DNA of 64,000 nt from assembly GCF_001642475.1 (NCBI RefSeq), contig NW_019173953.1, positions 186,001-250,000 on the forward strand, read 5' to 3'. The translations under genes and the position numbers were made by a program. Shown here piece by piece: positions 32,863 to 43,720 of this stretch; position 1 is the stretch's first letter; each line of letters starts with the position of its first letter. The notes under the pieces were generated by a model. The model saw nothing but the letters and a program-made list of their open reading frames with translations. It made no database searches and was not told where the DNA came from. The stretch comes from Fonsecaea monophora. Lineage: Eukaryota; Ascomycota; Eurotiomycetes; Chaetothyriales; Herpotrichiellaceae.

Positions 32863-33354
32863 CACCAAAATCTAGGCGCCAAATACCAAAGGTTTGATTT
32901 TTTGGGTCTATGGAACGCTCTCTTAGCCATGACAACGCTGGCAATCTGTCTTAAGAGAGCTTCTACCGCGGACTTCACCACGAGAGAAGGAGTACTGGGC
33001 ATTTCAGGCCAAGCCATGTCCTCACGCTCTTTCGGGGTTGATGGGCGTTTATGCCGGGCCCACATCCCTATCACTATCCCTCGGCGACCTGCGCCATATA
33101 CCGATCTTTCCTATCTTAGACTTTAGTCCAAAAGGCCGGGACTTGTCAAAGGAAGCCCGATCGTGGCATACACAACTACAGTTGGCTTCGACCCGGTGCA
33201 GGCCATAGGACAAGTTGATGTGTTGGACTATGTTATAATCCAGTCCCCACGTCTTGTAGATGGCGACTCTTGAACAGCTCATAATCTTCTCGCAACAAGT
33301 CACAATCTATTTGGTGGAGAGCTCTGTGGGCGAAAATCTTGACAAATTGCAAGC
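32863..33354. promoter_or_regulatory. Bidirectional promoter, oxoprolinase / MFS permease
   Basis: 492 bp between the divergent ATGs at 32862 and 33355. CCTATCTTAG near 33112 contains one AGATAG, the core bound by nitrogen-regulatory GATA factors. A shared promoter for the permease and hydrolase fits joint control; the single site is weak evidence. Confidence 0.5.
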
Positions 33355-35262
33355 ATGACTGAGACAAGTAACCATGGCCCTTTGCAGGACCTAGGCGCAG
33401 TCGAACCTAAGCTTGCGACCGCCACCGAAAAGACCGTCGTCGACGAGTGCAAGAGCGTCGATACGCCAGGAATTTCTACCTTCTATATCGATCCTGTCAA
33501 GGAGAGGAAGCTGATGAGGAAATTCGATGTGGGCCCTCCCTCGCTTTGTCGCCCAGCCGTCGCGAGGCCATGTGCTGATTGATCCCTGGACAGTTCTACG
33601 CTATTGGTCTCCTGGGACTTTTCTACATGTCCGCCAATCTCGATCGGTATGCACCCGTCCATTTTGATGTAATGTCAGAGAGCTGGTGGTTGACTGGTTT
33701 ATCTCACCCGCAGGAGTAACATTGGTAATGCCAAAGTCGCCGGCATGGACGTTGACATCGGCCTCGTTGGTAACCAATTTGGTACTGCGACAACACTCCT
33801 CTTTGCCACATACGTACCCTTTGAGACCCCAGTCGCTGTCCTATTGAAGATTGTCGGTGCGAAACCGCTCCTCTCCGTCTGTGCCTTCTCTTGGGGTATC
33901 GCATGTCTTGGAATGGGCTTCATTCAGGACTACAAGGGCTTGTATGCCTGTCGGCTATTGATTGGTGCCTTCGAAGCTGGATTGATCCCGTGCATTAGTG
34001 AGCGCCCCAGTTTTTGAATTTCAGACCTCCTTTGGGAGAATGTGTTGTGACTGACGACGTTTCTCCGCTGCGATAGATGTCTATCTGGGACTCGTCTATA
34101 AGAAAGAGGAGCGGGCGAAGCGATCAGCCGTAATTTTCGCATTTTCAGCATGCTCGAGCGCCTTTGGTGGCATTCTGGCCTATGGGCTCTGCCAACTGCG
34201 TGGCCCAGGCAATTTCGAGGGCTGGCGGTGGCTGTTTGTCGTCGAGGGACTGATCACCATCGTCCTCGTACCGGCCTTTTGGTTCCTGTTCCCTACCTCG
34301 CCGGTTGATGCTTGGTTCCTCGGTCCCGAGGAGAAGCAGATCATGAGGGCTAGATACGACAATGATCCTCACTGGGGTTACGATGAAAAATTTAGCTGGA
34401 CCGAAGTCATCAAGGTGGTCAAAGACCCCAAGTGGTACTGCTTGTAAGTTTAAAAAACCAATTGCGCCCGGCTGCTCTCTCTCTCTGCCTGGCCGTGTCG
34501 GTCACTGATCACACTCGGAACAGCTGGATCTACCAATTTTCTATCAACATCTCCCTGTATTCGTTCACCACATTTCTTCCCTCGATCATCAGTGGCTTGG
34601 GGTACCACGGCGTCAAAGCCAACTTGATGACTGTGCCAATCTATTTCTGGGGCATGTGTTGGTGTCTGTTCATTGCTTGGGCATCCGATAGATCTGGTTA
34701 CCGTGGACCTTTCATCGCCTTTCATCTCCTGGTTCTAATCATCGGTTACTCGATCTTGGTGTCGGTCAAGTCTCTCGGTGTTCGATATTTTGGCTGCTTC
34801 GGTAAGTCTTGTTATTGCCACCCGGCACACCGGAGCTGTGCAGGCTCGGGATAGAAGCTGTATATCAGACAAGAAGAAAGCTGACCGCAATTTCCATCAG
34901 TTGTTGCAACCGCCATCTACGCAAACACCGGCACTTCACTGATGTGGCTTAATGACAATGTGGCAAGGCATTTCAAACGAGCTACCATGTTGGGTGCGAC
35001 AACTACCCTCGCCAACACAGCGGGTGTTGCTGTTGGCCAGATTTTCACCAGTGACTCGGCACCTCGATATCTCCGCGGGATGTATGTCGCCATGGGGATG
35101 GCGGGAGTGGCGTTCCTGGCAATTGTGGGTATGATGATTGGGATCAAGGTGGTGAACAAGCGCCGTAGAGAGCAACTTGCGCGCGCAGAGGAGGCTGGAA
35201 ATCCGATCCCACCTCAGCCCGAGTTGGGTGACTCAGATCCACATTTTATATACAAGTGGTAA
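33355..35262 (+). CDS. MFS anion:cation symporter, Dal5/allantoate-permease-like
   Basis: Six exons (33355-33528, 33594-33646, 33714-33997, 34077-34443, 34524-34801, 34901-35262), 505 residues. A plasma-membrane transporter of the ACS family (allantoate, ureidosuccinate, nicotinate and other organic anions). Seen: long hydrophilic N-terminus ending ERKLMRKFDFYAIGLLGLFYMSANLDRSNIGNAKVAGM, the family's loop 1 signature; RLLIGAFEAGLIPCINVYL (TM4 region); EGWRWLFVVEGLITI; a soluble central loop; FWIYQFSINISLYSFTTFLPSII; and a charged C-terminus. The number of hydrophobic stretches is consistent with twelve spans. Divergent from the oxoprolinase and at the right border of the cluster, so it probably imports the cluster's substrate. 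Confidence 0.91.
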
Positions 35263-37187
35263 GATATATATCGAGAGACAGTTAGTATTCGCTTAAGGGG
35301 GTGTAGCTGTTTAGTAAATCATTTGCTTTGGGGTACTAGTATATAGTTGTTTAGTGATTATCATTCTATTGACCAGAGAGGGAGAGAAAGACGCAAAGCG
35401 TGAGGAGCGCAGGTGTCAGCGCTGCTTCCTGCGTCACCTGAGTTGCGGTTTTGTATATGAGCTATGGTGAAGTAGTTAACTAAAGTTAGGTTTGAAAGAG
35501 TGTAACGATGAGAGCGTAGCTACTAAGTACTATATACTTTAGGCGATCCGGTCCGATCAGGCGATGAGCAATGGCATGTTGCAATCATTCGTTGGAATGT
35601 CTTCTACACTCAAGGTCGCTATTCTCACTCAATCTTTGCGAATAGTACCAGTAGTCAGTCGCTATTAACAAGGTCGCTATTCTCACTCAATCTTTGCGAA
35701 TAGTACCAGTAGTCAGTCGCTATTGCAGCACCGTTTTGGGAAATACCAAGTTAGGCGAGAAGCGCAGCTAGACCACTTTGAGCGAATTTCGTGACTCGTT
35801 TCATTTTGGCAGTTAGTGGGCAAATCTTCGCGGAAGTGTGCTGTTGAAACAACACACTCTTTTCAATATGTACCCTTTTGCACGAAAATTGGCCGTCGAC
35901 ACTGTATAAGCAGTGTGCTGGATGAAGGATCGAGGAGCAATTAGTTTAACTCATATATTCTTGTCCGAGGAGTTCTCTACTTTGTAGAACGGGATAACAA
36001 ATAGTCGTCGACGTTAGTTAGCTCTATCTCGGGTGTACTACTGCACTGATACGATCTATGACCGGATGTAGTATCAGCTCGATATGTACCTACTACCATG
36101 CACTGGGTCTGAGTGTAGTACTCACGGGGCATAAAACTAGACAAGCATGTCATTTACTGGTAGTTTGGCCAACTGGGCAGAAAAGAACGTTTGCAAAAGG
36201 CAATCGAGCGAGGTAGATGATTCGAATCAAGTGTCGACCTGACACTGCTGCAGAGCCTCTCTCGACATGATTCAAAACCCGCTTGCCTTACCATCAGGAT
36301 GGAATGCAGCCTTTCTCCCCGCCCAACCCTGATCAAATCCAGCTCAACTCAACTTCTTACCTTAGATTGAGATCAATTCCCAGCGTAGGTACCTTCAAAT
36401 TGTCGCCCCCTCGCTCGAGCCCTGAATCTAGCTTGTACAACTGTTAATAATGTACAACAGACGCTACACTATCTACTAGTGATCTTGCCCACCCCTAGTT
36501 ATTTAGATACAGTTTTAATGCTACTCTCGTGTGATAGACCTCGAATGCGCATTAGCTACATTGATGCGTCCTTAAATTTTAACCTTAAGATGCTGAGTCA
36601 ATATGCATCATCAGCACTGTACTATCTATGCTGTATCTATGTATCTATCTATGTAGTATCAAACTATCTAAGGAGGCCGGTAAAGTATCTATACTAACCA
36701 CCTATTTGGGCCATATGTGATATCACTCCGAATGCCTCGATTAGTCTTGCCACCTACTACCACTTCTTGACCGACTACATAGCTGCACAGCGTTACTGTA
36801 TCTGATAATTACTACCAATTGATGTAATCCAGGTCACCGCTATGTGTGCTCACTATAGGTGGGCCCTCCTTCCTACTACTACTACTATCTGATGTTCGAT
36901 GCGCTTAATACGGGCAAGGGTACTAACTAGCAGCCCTACTTGTCTCATACAGTCAGTCGATCAGTCAGTCAGTGAATGGAATTGCTTTTACTACTCCTGG
37001 CCCTCATAGGAAAGGTGGCAGACAGGGAATATTGTGGGCGTATCACCACGCCAAGTGATGTTTGAGAAATGTGAGCGAGCGCCGGAGAGTTCTTTATGGT
37101 GCCATATATACTATAGATACTAAGTACTACTAGTAACCCTTCCTCAGCCCCCGAGGGTATGTATCTACGTCTATAGTCCTTCCTCCC
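35263..37187. other. Gene-poor AT-rich stretch
   Basis: 1.9 kb without a recognisable gene. The right half has many stops and short TACTA/CTATCT-type repeats (for example 36630-36670). It separates the catabolic cluster from conserved genes. It contains the 58-bp tandem repeat listed separately. A decayed transposon is possible but I see no recognisable protein remnant. Confidence 0.5.
35611..35724 (+). repeat. 58-bp direct tandem repeat, two copies
   Basis: The unit beginning CAAGGTCGCTATTCTCACTC at 35611 repeats at 35669 without mismatch through 35724 (the second copy lacks the last two bases). Each unit also carries the inverted words GGTCGCTATTC/GAATAG, so it could form a small hairpin. 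No gene overlaps it. Confidence 0.9.
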
Positions 37188-39064
37188 CTATAGCTTCGAC
37201 GGCTTGACCAGGCCCAATTCCCGCTTCGCCCGCTCTCGGAGCTCCCTCCGCAGATACTTGCCGATGGCGTTCTTCGGCAGCTCCTTCACAAAGACGACCC
37301 CTCCTCGGAGCTGCTTGTACGGCGCGAGACGCTGCTTGACAAAGTCCTTGATTTCCTCCTCGCTGATTTCCTTGGGGTCGGCGACGACATAGGCCCGCGG
37401 CAGATCCGTCCCGGGGTCGTCTGGCATGTTGACGCCGACGACGGCCGCTTCCTGGATCTTGGGGTGGGTGAAGAGTAGATTCTCGATCTCGGCGGGCGCC
37501 ACTTGGAGGCCCTTGTATTTGAGGAGCTCCTAGAAAAATCATTTATTGTGAGCAAAATGATTCGAATGGACGTCCGGGACTATTGCCTCTCTCTCTGGGG
37601 GAAAACGAACCTTCTTTCTGTCGACGATGTAGAACTTGCCATTCCGCAGAATTCCAATATCGCCAGTGCAGAACCAGTCCCCGTGGAATGATTCTTTCGT
37701 CGCTTGGGGATTGTTAAAGTAGCCTTGCGTGACGAGCGGACTTCGGACCAGCATTTCACCTTCCTGGCCCGGCTCAACGTCGTTGTAGTTCTCGTCGACC
37801 ATCCTGCGGAAACAGTGAGTAACAGGAGTGGCAAAATCAAATCTGGAATATCATCTTACCTGATTTCGACATTGGGGAGGATCGGAGAAATGCTTCCAGT
37901 CGTATCACTCTGACCCCTCGGCATCATTGTCACCGCGCCTGTTGTCTCACTCAATCCCCACGTTTGACCGATGAAGGTCTCGCCTTGACCAAGTTTGGAA
38001 TTTGCAGCAGTCTGCAAATCGCCGTCCATAGGAGCCGCGCCAGTTGTAGCAGCATCGAGGGACTTGAAGGCGTCCTTCACCTCAGGGGCCTTGGATATGC
38101 GGAGGTATATGGACGGGACGGTGTAGAAGGCGGTAATCTCGTACTGTTTGGCATACTTCAACAGTAGGTTCCACTCGTACTTGCGCATCCACACCACCAA
38201 CCCGCCCGAATAGAAGGGTGCGACGAGATATCCGAACAGGCCAGCAATATGGCTGATAGGGAGATGAGCGAGAGTCCGGTACGGCTTGAGCTCCTTCCCG
38301 GCTGCAATCTGCTTCGCAGCCCACTCTCTGCCGGCCACCGACGTTACAAATGACTCTTGCACGAGGTTTTCGTGGGAGATCATGACTCCCTTGGGAAGAC
38401 CCGTGGTGCCCGAGGACCATAGAATCACAATCAGACTCTTCTTCAACGCCGTGGGATCGGTAATGCGCTCCCACGTCAGGGTCTGGTCCGAGATGACATT
38501 GATGCGGCCATCTAGGCTCGCCAAGCTCCAAGGATTGGAATCCAGCACCAGAACCCTTTCTAGTGGAAGATTACACTGTTTCGCCGCCTGGGTTGCCACG
38601 TCTTTGTGTTCCGAACCACAGATAATCAGGCGGCTGGTACCGACGCTGACCTGTCGAGCCAGATCTGCCACCGTCGAAGAAGGACTGGCGGCAGAATAAA
38701 CTCCTCCAGCAGCGATGGTGCCATAAAAGGCTGCTGGCACCATGGTTTGGCCGTAGCTGATGACAGTGATGACATCCTTGTTCGGACCACTGGCACCGAC
38801 ACCATAGTGTTTCCGTAGACCATGGGCAATGCGCTCAGTGAGGTTCCGGAGCTGCTTCTTGGTGATCTTGTTTGACGGGTTCGATGCTTCTAGATGTAAA
38901 ACAGTGTCGTCCTGAGCCGCACAGTGTTCAGTCTCTGGCTGGTTATCAGCAACGTCTCTTATCAGAAATTGAACCGTGGGACACATACCAAACAGCAAGG
39001 TCAACAAGTCCACCTTCGGGACATCAACAACAGGTTTGTCGGGATTGCGATAGATTCTAGCCAT
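37188..39064 (-). CDS. Second 4CL-like acyl/aryl-CoA ligase, peroxisomal (SKL)
   Basis: Four exons (39064-38989, 38934-37860, 37803-37611, 37529-37188), 561 residues ending in SKL, a canonical peroxisomal signal. ANL-superfamily motifs: WSSGTTGLPKGVMISH (P-loop), TWGLSETTGAV, WFCTGDIG, VDRKKELLKYKGLQVAP and LPKNAIGKYLRREL. Joining across the 54-bp first intron gives VDLLTLLFETEHCAAQDDTVLH; because the intron has no stop and keeps frame, a naive translation inserts 18 extra residues. The last intron uses a GTTCGT donor. Not a close copy of the ligase at 6371, and located outside both metabolic blocks. Substrate unknown; adenylation of an aryl or fatty acid for beta-oxidation is likely. Confidence 0.93.
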
Positions 39065-39654
39065 GATGTCTGATGCCGGGCAAGGGTAACTTCTAAGTTC
39101 CTTCCAACAATGCCAACAAATAGAAAGGCCTCCAACTCCGTCACTGTTAATGTGATAGAAAATCTTTGTGGACAGAGCAAGTTCCCTCTTGTTCGGCTAG
39201 TCCTCCCAGCCGTTATTTGATCGGGGAGCCTTGACCGGGGTTGTGGGGTAAGAAGAGGGTGTGTTACCGAGGTCTGCAACTCGGGTGCAGAGGTACTTCG
39301 GTTAACCAGATCTCGGGTAGAGAGAGAAAGAGAGAGAGAGCGGGCATTGGCACGCCAATCCAGCCTTGCAGTTAGGCCTGGTCATTCAGTTACCTGCCTG
39401 GGCTTGTCTGGTCGCATCCAGGCTTTCCGTCGAATCATCGAGACTGCGCCTTGGCCAACCGCAGTCAATGTCGGTCAGCCTTGCTACGACAAAAACGGTC
39501 TAGCGCAGCCTTGTGTCCAGTATCGTTGTCACTGACGTCACCGTTGTTTGGCGTCAATCTTTCCCTGAAATATATCCGTTTCCAGGCACTTACTTCCAAC
39601 ACACCCAGTTACATCGATTACTACTCTCGGAGTGGAAAGCTTAATTGTCAAGCC
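39065..39654. promoter_or_regulatory. Divergent promoter region with purine tract
   Basis: 590 bp between the divergent starts of the SKL ligase and the PIP-kinase-like gene. It contains an AG-rich microsatellite (about 39319-39340). Open frame extends upstream of 39655 without similarity to the kinase family, so I treat it as 5' UTR. Confidence 0.5.
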
Positions 39655-40752
39655 ATGGGAAGCCGTCGGGACCAGAAGATCTCGCGCTCAATCGTCTTTG
39701 CTATCCAACAAGACGACGAGGCAGAGAAGCGGGTCAGACTGTGGCGTCCTATCAAGACCTTCTTCGCTCTCTACGGCCTGCTCTTGATCAGACTTCGCCC
39801 CGAGTTGTTCAAGAGGCTCAGAAATAGGACATGGCTTCTGTCCGATGATGAGTATCGGGCTAGCTTCAAGGACAAGGCCTCGCTCGTGTCCAAGGGTGAC
39901 ATGGGTTATTCGGGATCGGTATGTGCAAAGTCTTCTTCCATCTTGAAATGTAAATTACTAAACAAGGACGTCTTGCAGACATTCTTCAATACAACAGACA
40001 ACAGATTCCTCATCAAATCCATCCCTCGTCACTTCGAGCACACCTTCTTCCGAGACGAACTGCTCGAGCCATATGTGTCACACATGGAGTCCTACCCCAA
40101 GTCGCTCCTCGTCCGCATCACCGACTTCCTTGGATGGCGTTACCCGAGCATCGGAGGCCTCCTTAGGATCACCCCAACTTACCATCTCGTCATGGAGAAC
40201 CTGTTGCACGGCCAAAAGGAAGATTCCAAGTGGCAGACCTTTGATCTGAAGCCAATGTCGTATTTCTTCCCGGAGCGTGACATTGCTGGCGGCAAACTCG
40301 CCTCGGAGGCCACCAAGTCCAAACTCGCCGACAAATTCGACGACAAAATCCTCCTCAGTCGCGAACAGGCCGATGAATTCTTCCAACTCCTCGAAACCGA
40401 CACGGAACTCCTGGCGAAACACAACGCGGTCGACTACAGCCTGATGCTGGTGAGGATCCCCAAGTCGTCGGTGGAGATCGACGCGAGCCAGAACCCTTTC
40501 AACGACCCGCCGAACTGGCGGACGGGCGTGCCCAGCCAGGACGACAAGTGGCTGTTCCGCGCGGTGATTCTCGACTTTTTCTGGGCCAGGCACAAAGTCC
40601 ACGCGAAGACCATGACGATGCTCATCAACGCGTGGAGGATGATTGACGACAAGGGCCCCATGAGCATCACCACCACGGCGCCCGAGTACCGCGAGAGGTT
40701 CTTGAAGATGTGCAGAGAAATCGTCAGGGTGCAGGAGGAAGTGGCAGAATAG
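39655..40752 (+). CDS. Small phosphatidylinositol-phosphate-kinase-like protein
   Basis: Two exons (39655-39918, 39979-40752), 345 residues, a minimal PIPK/SAICAR-synthase-like domain with almost nothing outside it; typical PI4P 5-kinases such as Mss4/Its3 are more than twice as long. Seen: glycine-loop GYSGSTFFNTTDNRFLIKSI (the join crosses the intron) with an invariant-type Lys, SLLVRITDFLG, MENLLHG, DLKPM where canonical enzymes have DLKGS, VDYSLMLVRI for MDYSLL, ILDFF for IID, and PEYRERFLKM near the end. Key acidic residues remain, but DLKPM and the missing activation-loop specificity segment make its lipid substrate, or even activity, uncertain. ATG 39655 is chosen because conservation begins there. 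Confidence 0.82.
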   Translation: MGSRRDQKISRSIVFAIQQDDEAEKRVRLWRPIKTFFALYGLLLIRLRPELFKRLRNRTWLLSDDEYRASFKDKASLVSKGDMGYSGSVCAKSSSILKCKLLNKDVLQTFFNTTDNRFLIKSIPRHFEHTFFRDELLEPYVSHMESYPKSLLVRITDFLGWRYPSIGGLLRITPTYHLVMENLLHGQKEDSKWQTFDLKPMSYFFPERDIAGGKLASEATKSKLADKFDDKILLSREQADEFFQLLETDTELLAKHNAVDYSLMLVRIPKSSVEIDASQNPFNDPPNWRTGVPSQDDKWLFRAVILDFFWARHKVHAKTMTMLINAWRMIDDKGPMSITTTAPEYRERFLKMCREIVRVQEEVAE

Positions 40753-41157
40753 CAGTTCCCCCTTTTTATCTTACTTTACTGTCCGTTCTTAGCAAGCGAG
40801 CAAGCGAGTCGGGTTGGGGGGTGGGGTTTGGTTCCTGGAATTGCCCACCAGCGAGGTTACAAGCACTGCAGGTAATATCACCAGGTGTCTGAGTGTCTGG
40901 GTAACGGCATAGTCCGAGCAATGAATGAATGTAATGAATGTCTCCTGTTCTCGCACATCCCTCGTCATCTCCATCTCTACCTCCCTCCGCATCTGCAGAT
41001 ATTGTCATCACTACCGACTCTCTAGTAGAAGTGCACCTTGGTACCTAAGCCCGGGCCAGGGCGCATGTGTAGGTGGACACTGTCAAACACCCGCCCCTTA
41101 AACATTGGAAGATATATCGCTTTTGTCCGAGCCGACCGAGTTCTGGAAGCTTTTCCT
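40753..41157. other. Convergent intergenic stretch
   Basis: 405 bp between the convergent stops of the PIPK-like and oxysterol-binding genes. No gene seen. Confidence 0.5.
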
Positions 41158-42920
41158 TCACGCCCTCCTCCTGCTCGAGTACCGATCTCGGAGGAAATGT
41201 TCGACCAGGGTCTTTTCTCGCGCGGTCATGGTCGTGGGTTGTTGTTGCTCGCTGTCTTTTGTCGTCCCCGTCTCTGCGGCATCTGGAGTTCCTTCCTGCT
41301 GCTCCCGATGTCGCTTCTGCTGCGGTGATGGCGGCGGCGGAGGAGGAATAGAGGGAGAGGTAGGTAGAGAGGGCGAGTGGGAGGGAGAAGGGACTCCATT
41401 GACGCCGTTGACGACGATGTCGTCTTTTTCTTCGCCTTCTGTACCAGTCCCAGTAGCACCACCAATACCACTGCCAGCGGCGTGTGAGTTGTCCGGCCTC
41501 AAGTCCCCGTGATATGGCTTCTGGAGTCGCCCCCCGTCCCACTCGTCGCGCCGGAACGACCACGCCGCGACCGTGTCCTCGGGGTTGAGGACCAGTCCGA
41601 CCTTTTGTGCCAGTGATACGGCGACTTCGGACGGACGGGAGCCAGGCTGGAAGAACAGACGCTGCCAGTCCGCGCCGTCGCCGTCCGTCTTGCGCATCTC
41701 GCGCTGCCCGTTCTCGACTCTTGCCTTGGCGTCCGCCGCGCCCTGCATGTCCCCGCGCTGCAGGGCCTCGCGGACGTCGCACCACGCGCGTCGAGATTCC
41801 CACGGATCCTGCTCCGTGATGGGGTCTGTAACGAGCGCCGTGGTCGCGGCCGTCGTGACGTCAAACGTCTCGAGCTCGATGTCCTGCCTTGGGTCGCGGA
41901 TCACGAACTGGCCGTCCCAGTGGCCCGAGACGGTGTAAATGGGAGAAGCATGGCCCTCCTCCTCGTCATCGTCACTGTGACGGTCGTCACGATAGACCCT
42001 GGCCTCGAAGCTATGTTTCCTGTCCGCGCCCGAGAAGAGACCCCTCCCGCTAAAGTCGATGGTGGAAGTGTACCCGCTCGTGCAGGGGATGTGGTGTGTG
42101 CCCTGCAACTCTGGGTAGGGCGAGCCGGTCAAAAGACCCTTGATTTTGATGTTGGGCAGCGGAACCAGGTACGTCTCATTGTGGTGCGCGAGGTGGAGCG
42201 TGGCGTGCCCGATCTGCTGGATGTTGACGTTGCCGCTGAAGGTGATTTCCTGGCGGGTATAGCCCTCTGCCTGGGTACCAAAGGGAATGTGAGAACGTGT
42301 TGGTGTATTTCGGGACAGCAACCACCGCCGTAGATCGTTTTGGATGGTAGATCCAAACGAGAGGTTGCGGAGAAGAAAGACATACGAGGGACAAGCTTAC
42401 CGTGACGCCGTGTTTCTCGTTCCAAACCCGACATGCAGTGACAGGTGGGTGATGACTTGCGAGAAATCAGAGAGATGCCTGCAGCGACGAATACCAACGA
42501 GCCCCTAACCCTGAAAGGGCAAACCAAGAGCAAGAAAGACAGGAAGGGACGGCCACAAACATACCTAACTTGTTCGCTAACCAGCCTTGTCACTCCAGTT
42601 CCATCTCGGTCGTCGTCGTCCTCCTCCCACCTGGCCAGGAACAGCTCGCCGAGAAAAGCGTTGATGGGCTTCTTCACGCCCTCGGCCGGCGACCTACCCG
42701 CATACTGCTGATTGCGCAGTGACGAGAGGAACCATTTCAGCACCAACAAAGCTCGCTCGGCGGGATCTTGTGCGGCCACTGGAGCCACGAAGATGGAGGG
42801 TCTCTCGGCCCAGAACGAAGGCAGTTCGACGGCCGATTTAGTGTCAAGGACGAATGGCGGGGCAGTGATGTTGGAGAGGTCGCCGCGGATGGTGGCGATG
42901 GACTGTTTGAACGAGAGCAT
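41158..42920 (-). CDS. Oxysterol-binding protein (Kes1/Osh4-like short ORP)
   Basis: Three exons (42920-42565, 42455-42401, 42270-41158), 507 residues. Sterol/PI4P exchange protein acting at membrane contacts, short type without PH domain or ankyrins. The family fingerprint EQVSHHPP is split by the 109-bp first intron: LVSEQV then SHHPPVTACRVW, restored exactly by the GTATGT donor and GCAAG acceptor. The N-terminal lid (MLSFKQSIATIRGDLSNITAPPF), KPINAFLGELF and GRGLFSGADRKHSFEARVY agree with ORPs. The C-terminus carries a Pro/Ser/Gly-rich low-complexity insertion (about residues 410-470) before a basic end. The 19-codon middle exon holds the signature and is easily missed. Confidence 0.92.
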
Positions 42921-43720
42921 CCCTTGTCAGTGAGTGGGAGATGTTCGGGCCATGCGGGATGAATTGCAATTTTGTTTTCTTCCCCAACAGGACAACAACA
43001 CGGTGCAGAAACTGGGAAAGTTCTAGGCCATGGCGGCTCTATTTTCCCTTCCCTCTCCCCCTCCCCCTCCCCTCCCCTGATCAATGATCTCAGGAAGGGT
43101 TGGTGGGGGGAGGGTAGCGGGAAAAAGAGCCAGTATCACAGAACCAAGGGGACAGAGGGGGACAAGCAAACACAATCGGACTATACGAACGGCAATAAAG
43201 TCTTTCAACTTGGACCGGTTCTCAGACAGCGTCGGCTCTGCCATTGTCCGTCAATCATAAAGTGCCTCCCTCAAAGAGAATCGACTGAGACAAGCCTGAT
43301 AATAGCCAGGAGGGCAGATGCCTAACTAGACCCTAGAGAAGGACAAACAAAGCAACACATCAGTACAGTTAGGGGGGTTTTTCGTCTGTTCTCGCAAGGA
43401 ATTTGTGGTTTGTCTGGTGTGCATCGTGGAAGTATTCGGGGAGTTGGAAGTGGATGGAGATGATATCATCATGTCGTGATGTCGGGACACCAACCGGCCA
43501 CGGCAAACGGGATCCCGTTAAATCGTTCCTCGTTTGTCTGCCGGGCGGGTAGATATGCGGCCTACCGAGAGTTTGCAATTCTATCTAGAGGGTGGTTGGG
43601 CAGACGAGGTAAGGAGGAAAAGAGGGAACGAAGCTATAATCGCATTCCCGTGGAGCGATGGTATGAGAGACTTTTCCTTGTGGTCTGTCTGGTCGATCGC
43701 CTTGATTTATTCAACCGCCA
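42921..43720. other. Intergenic, C/T-rich tract
   Basis: 800 bp containing the oxysterol-binding-protein promoter. A pyrimidine run TCCCCCTCCCCCTCCCCTCC sits near 43055-43078. No gene recognised. Confidence 0.5.

Noticed and set aside
39451..39654. 68-residue N-terminal extension of the PIPK-like protein
   Set aside because: Open frame exists but no ATG-dependent conservation; the sequence is unlike the family and the ATG at 39655 fits the domain start.
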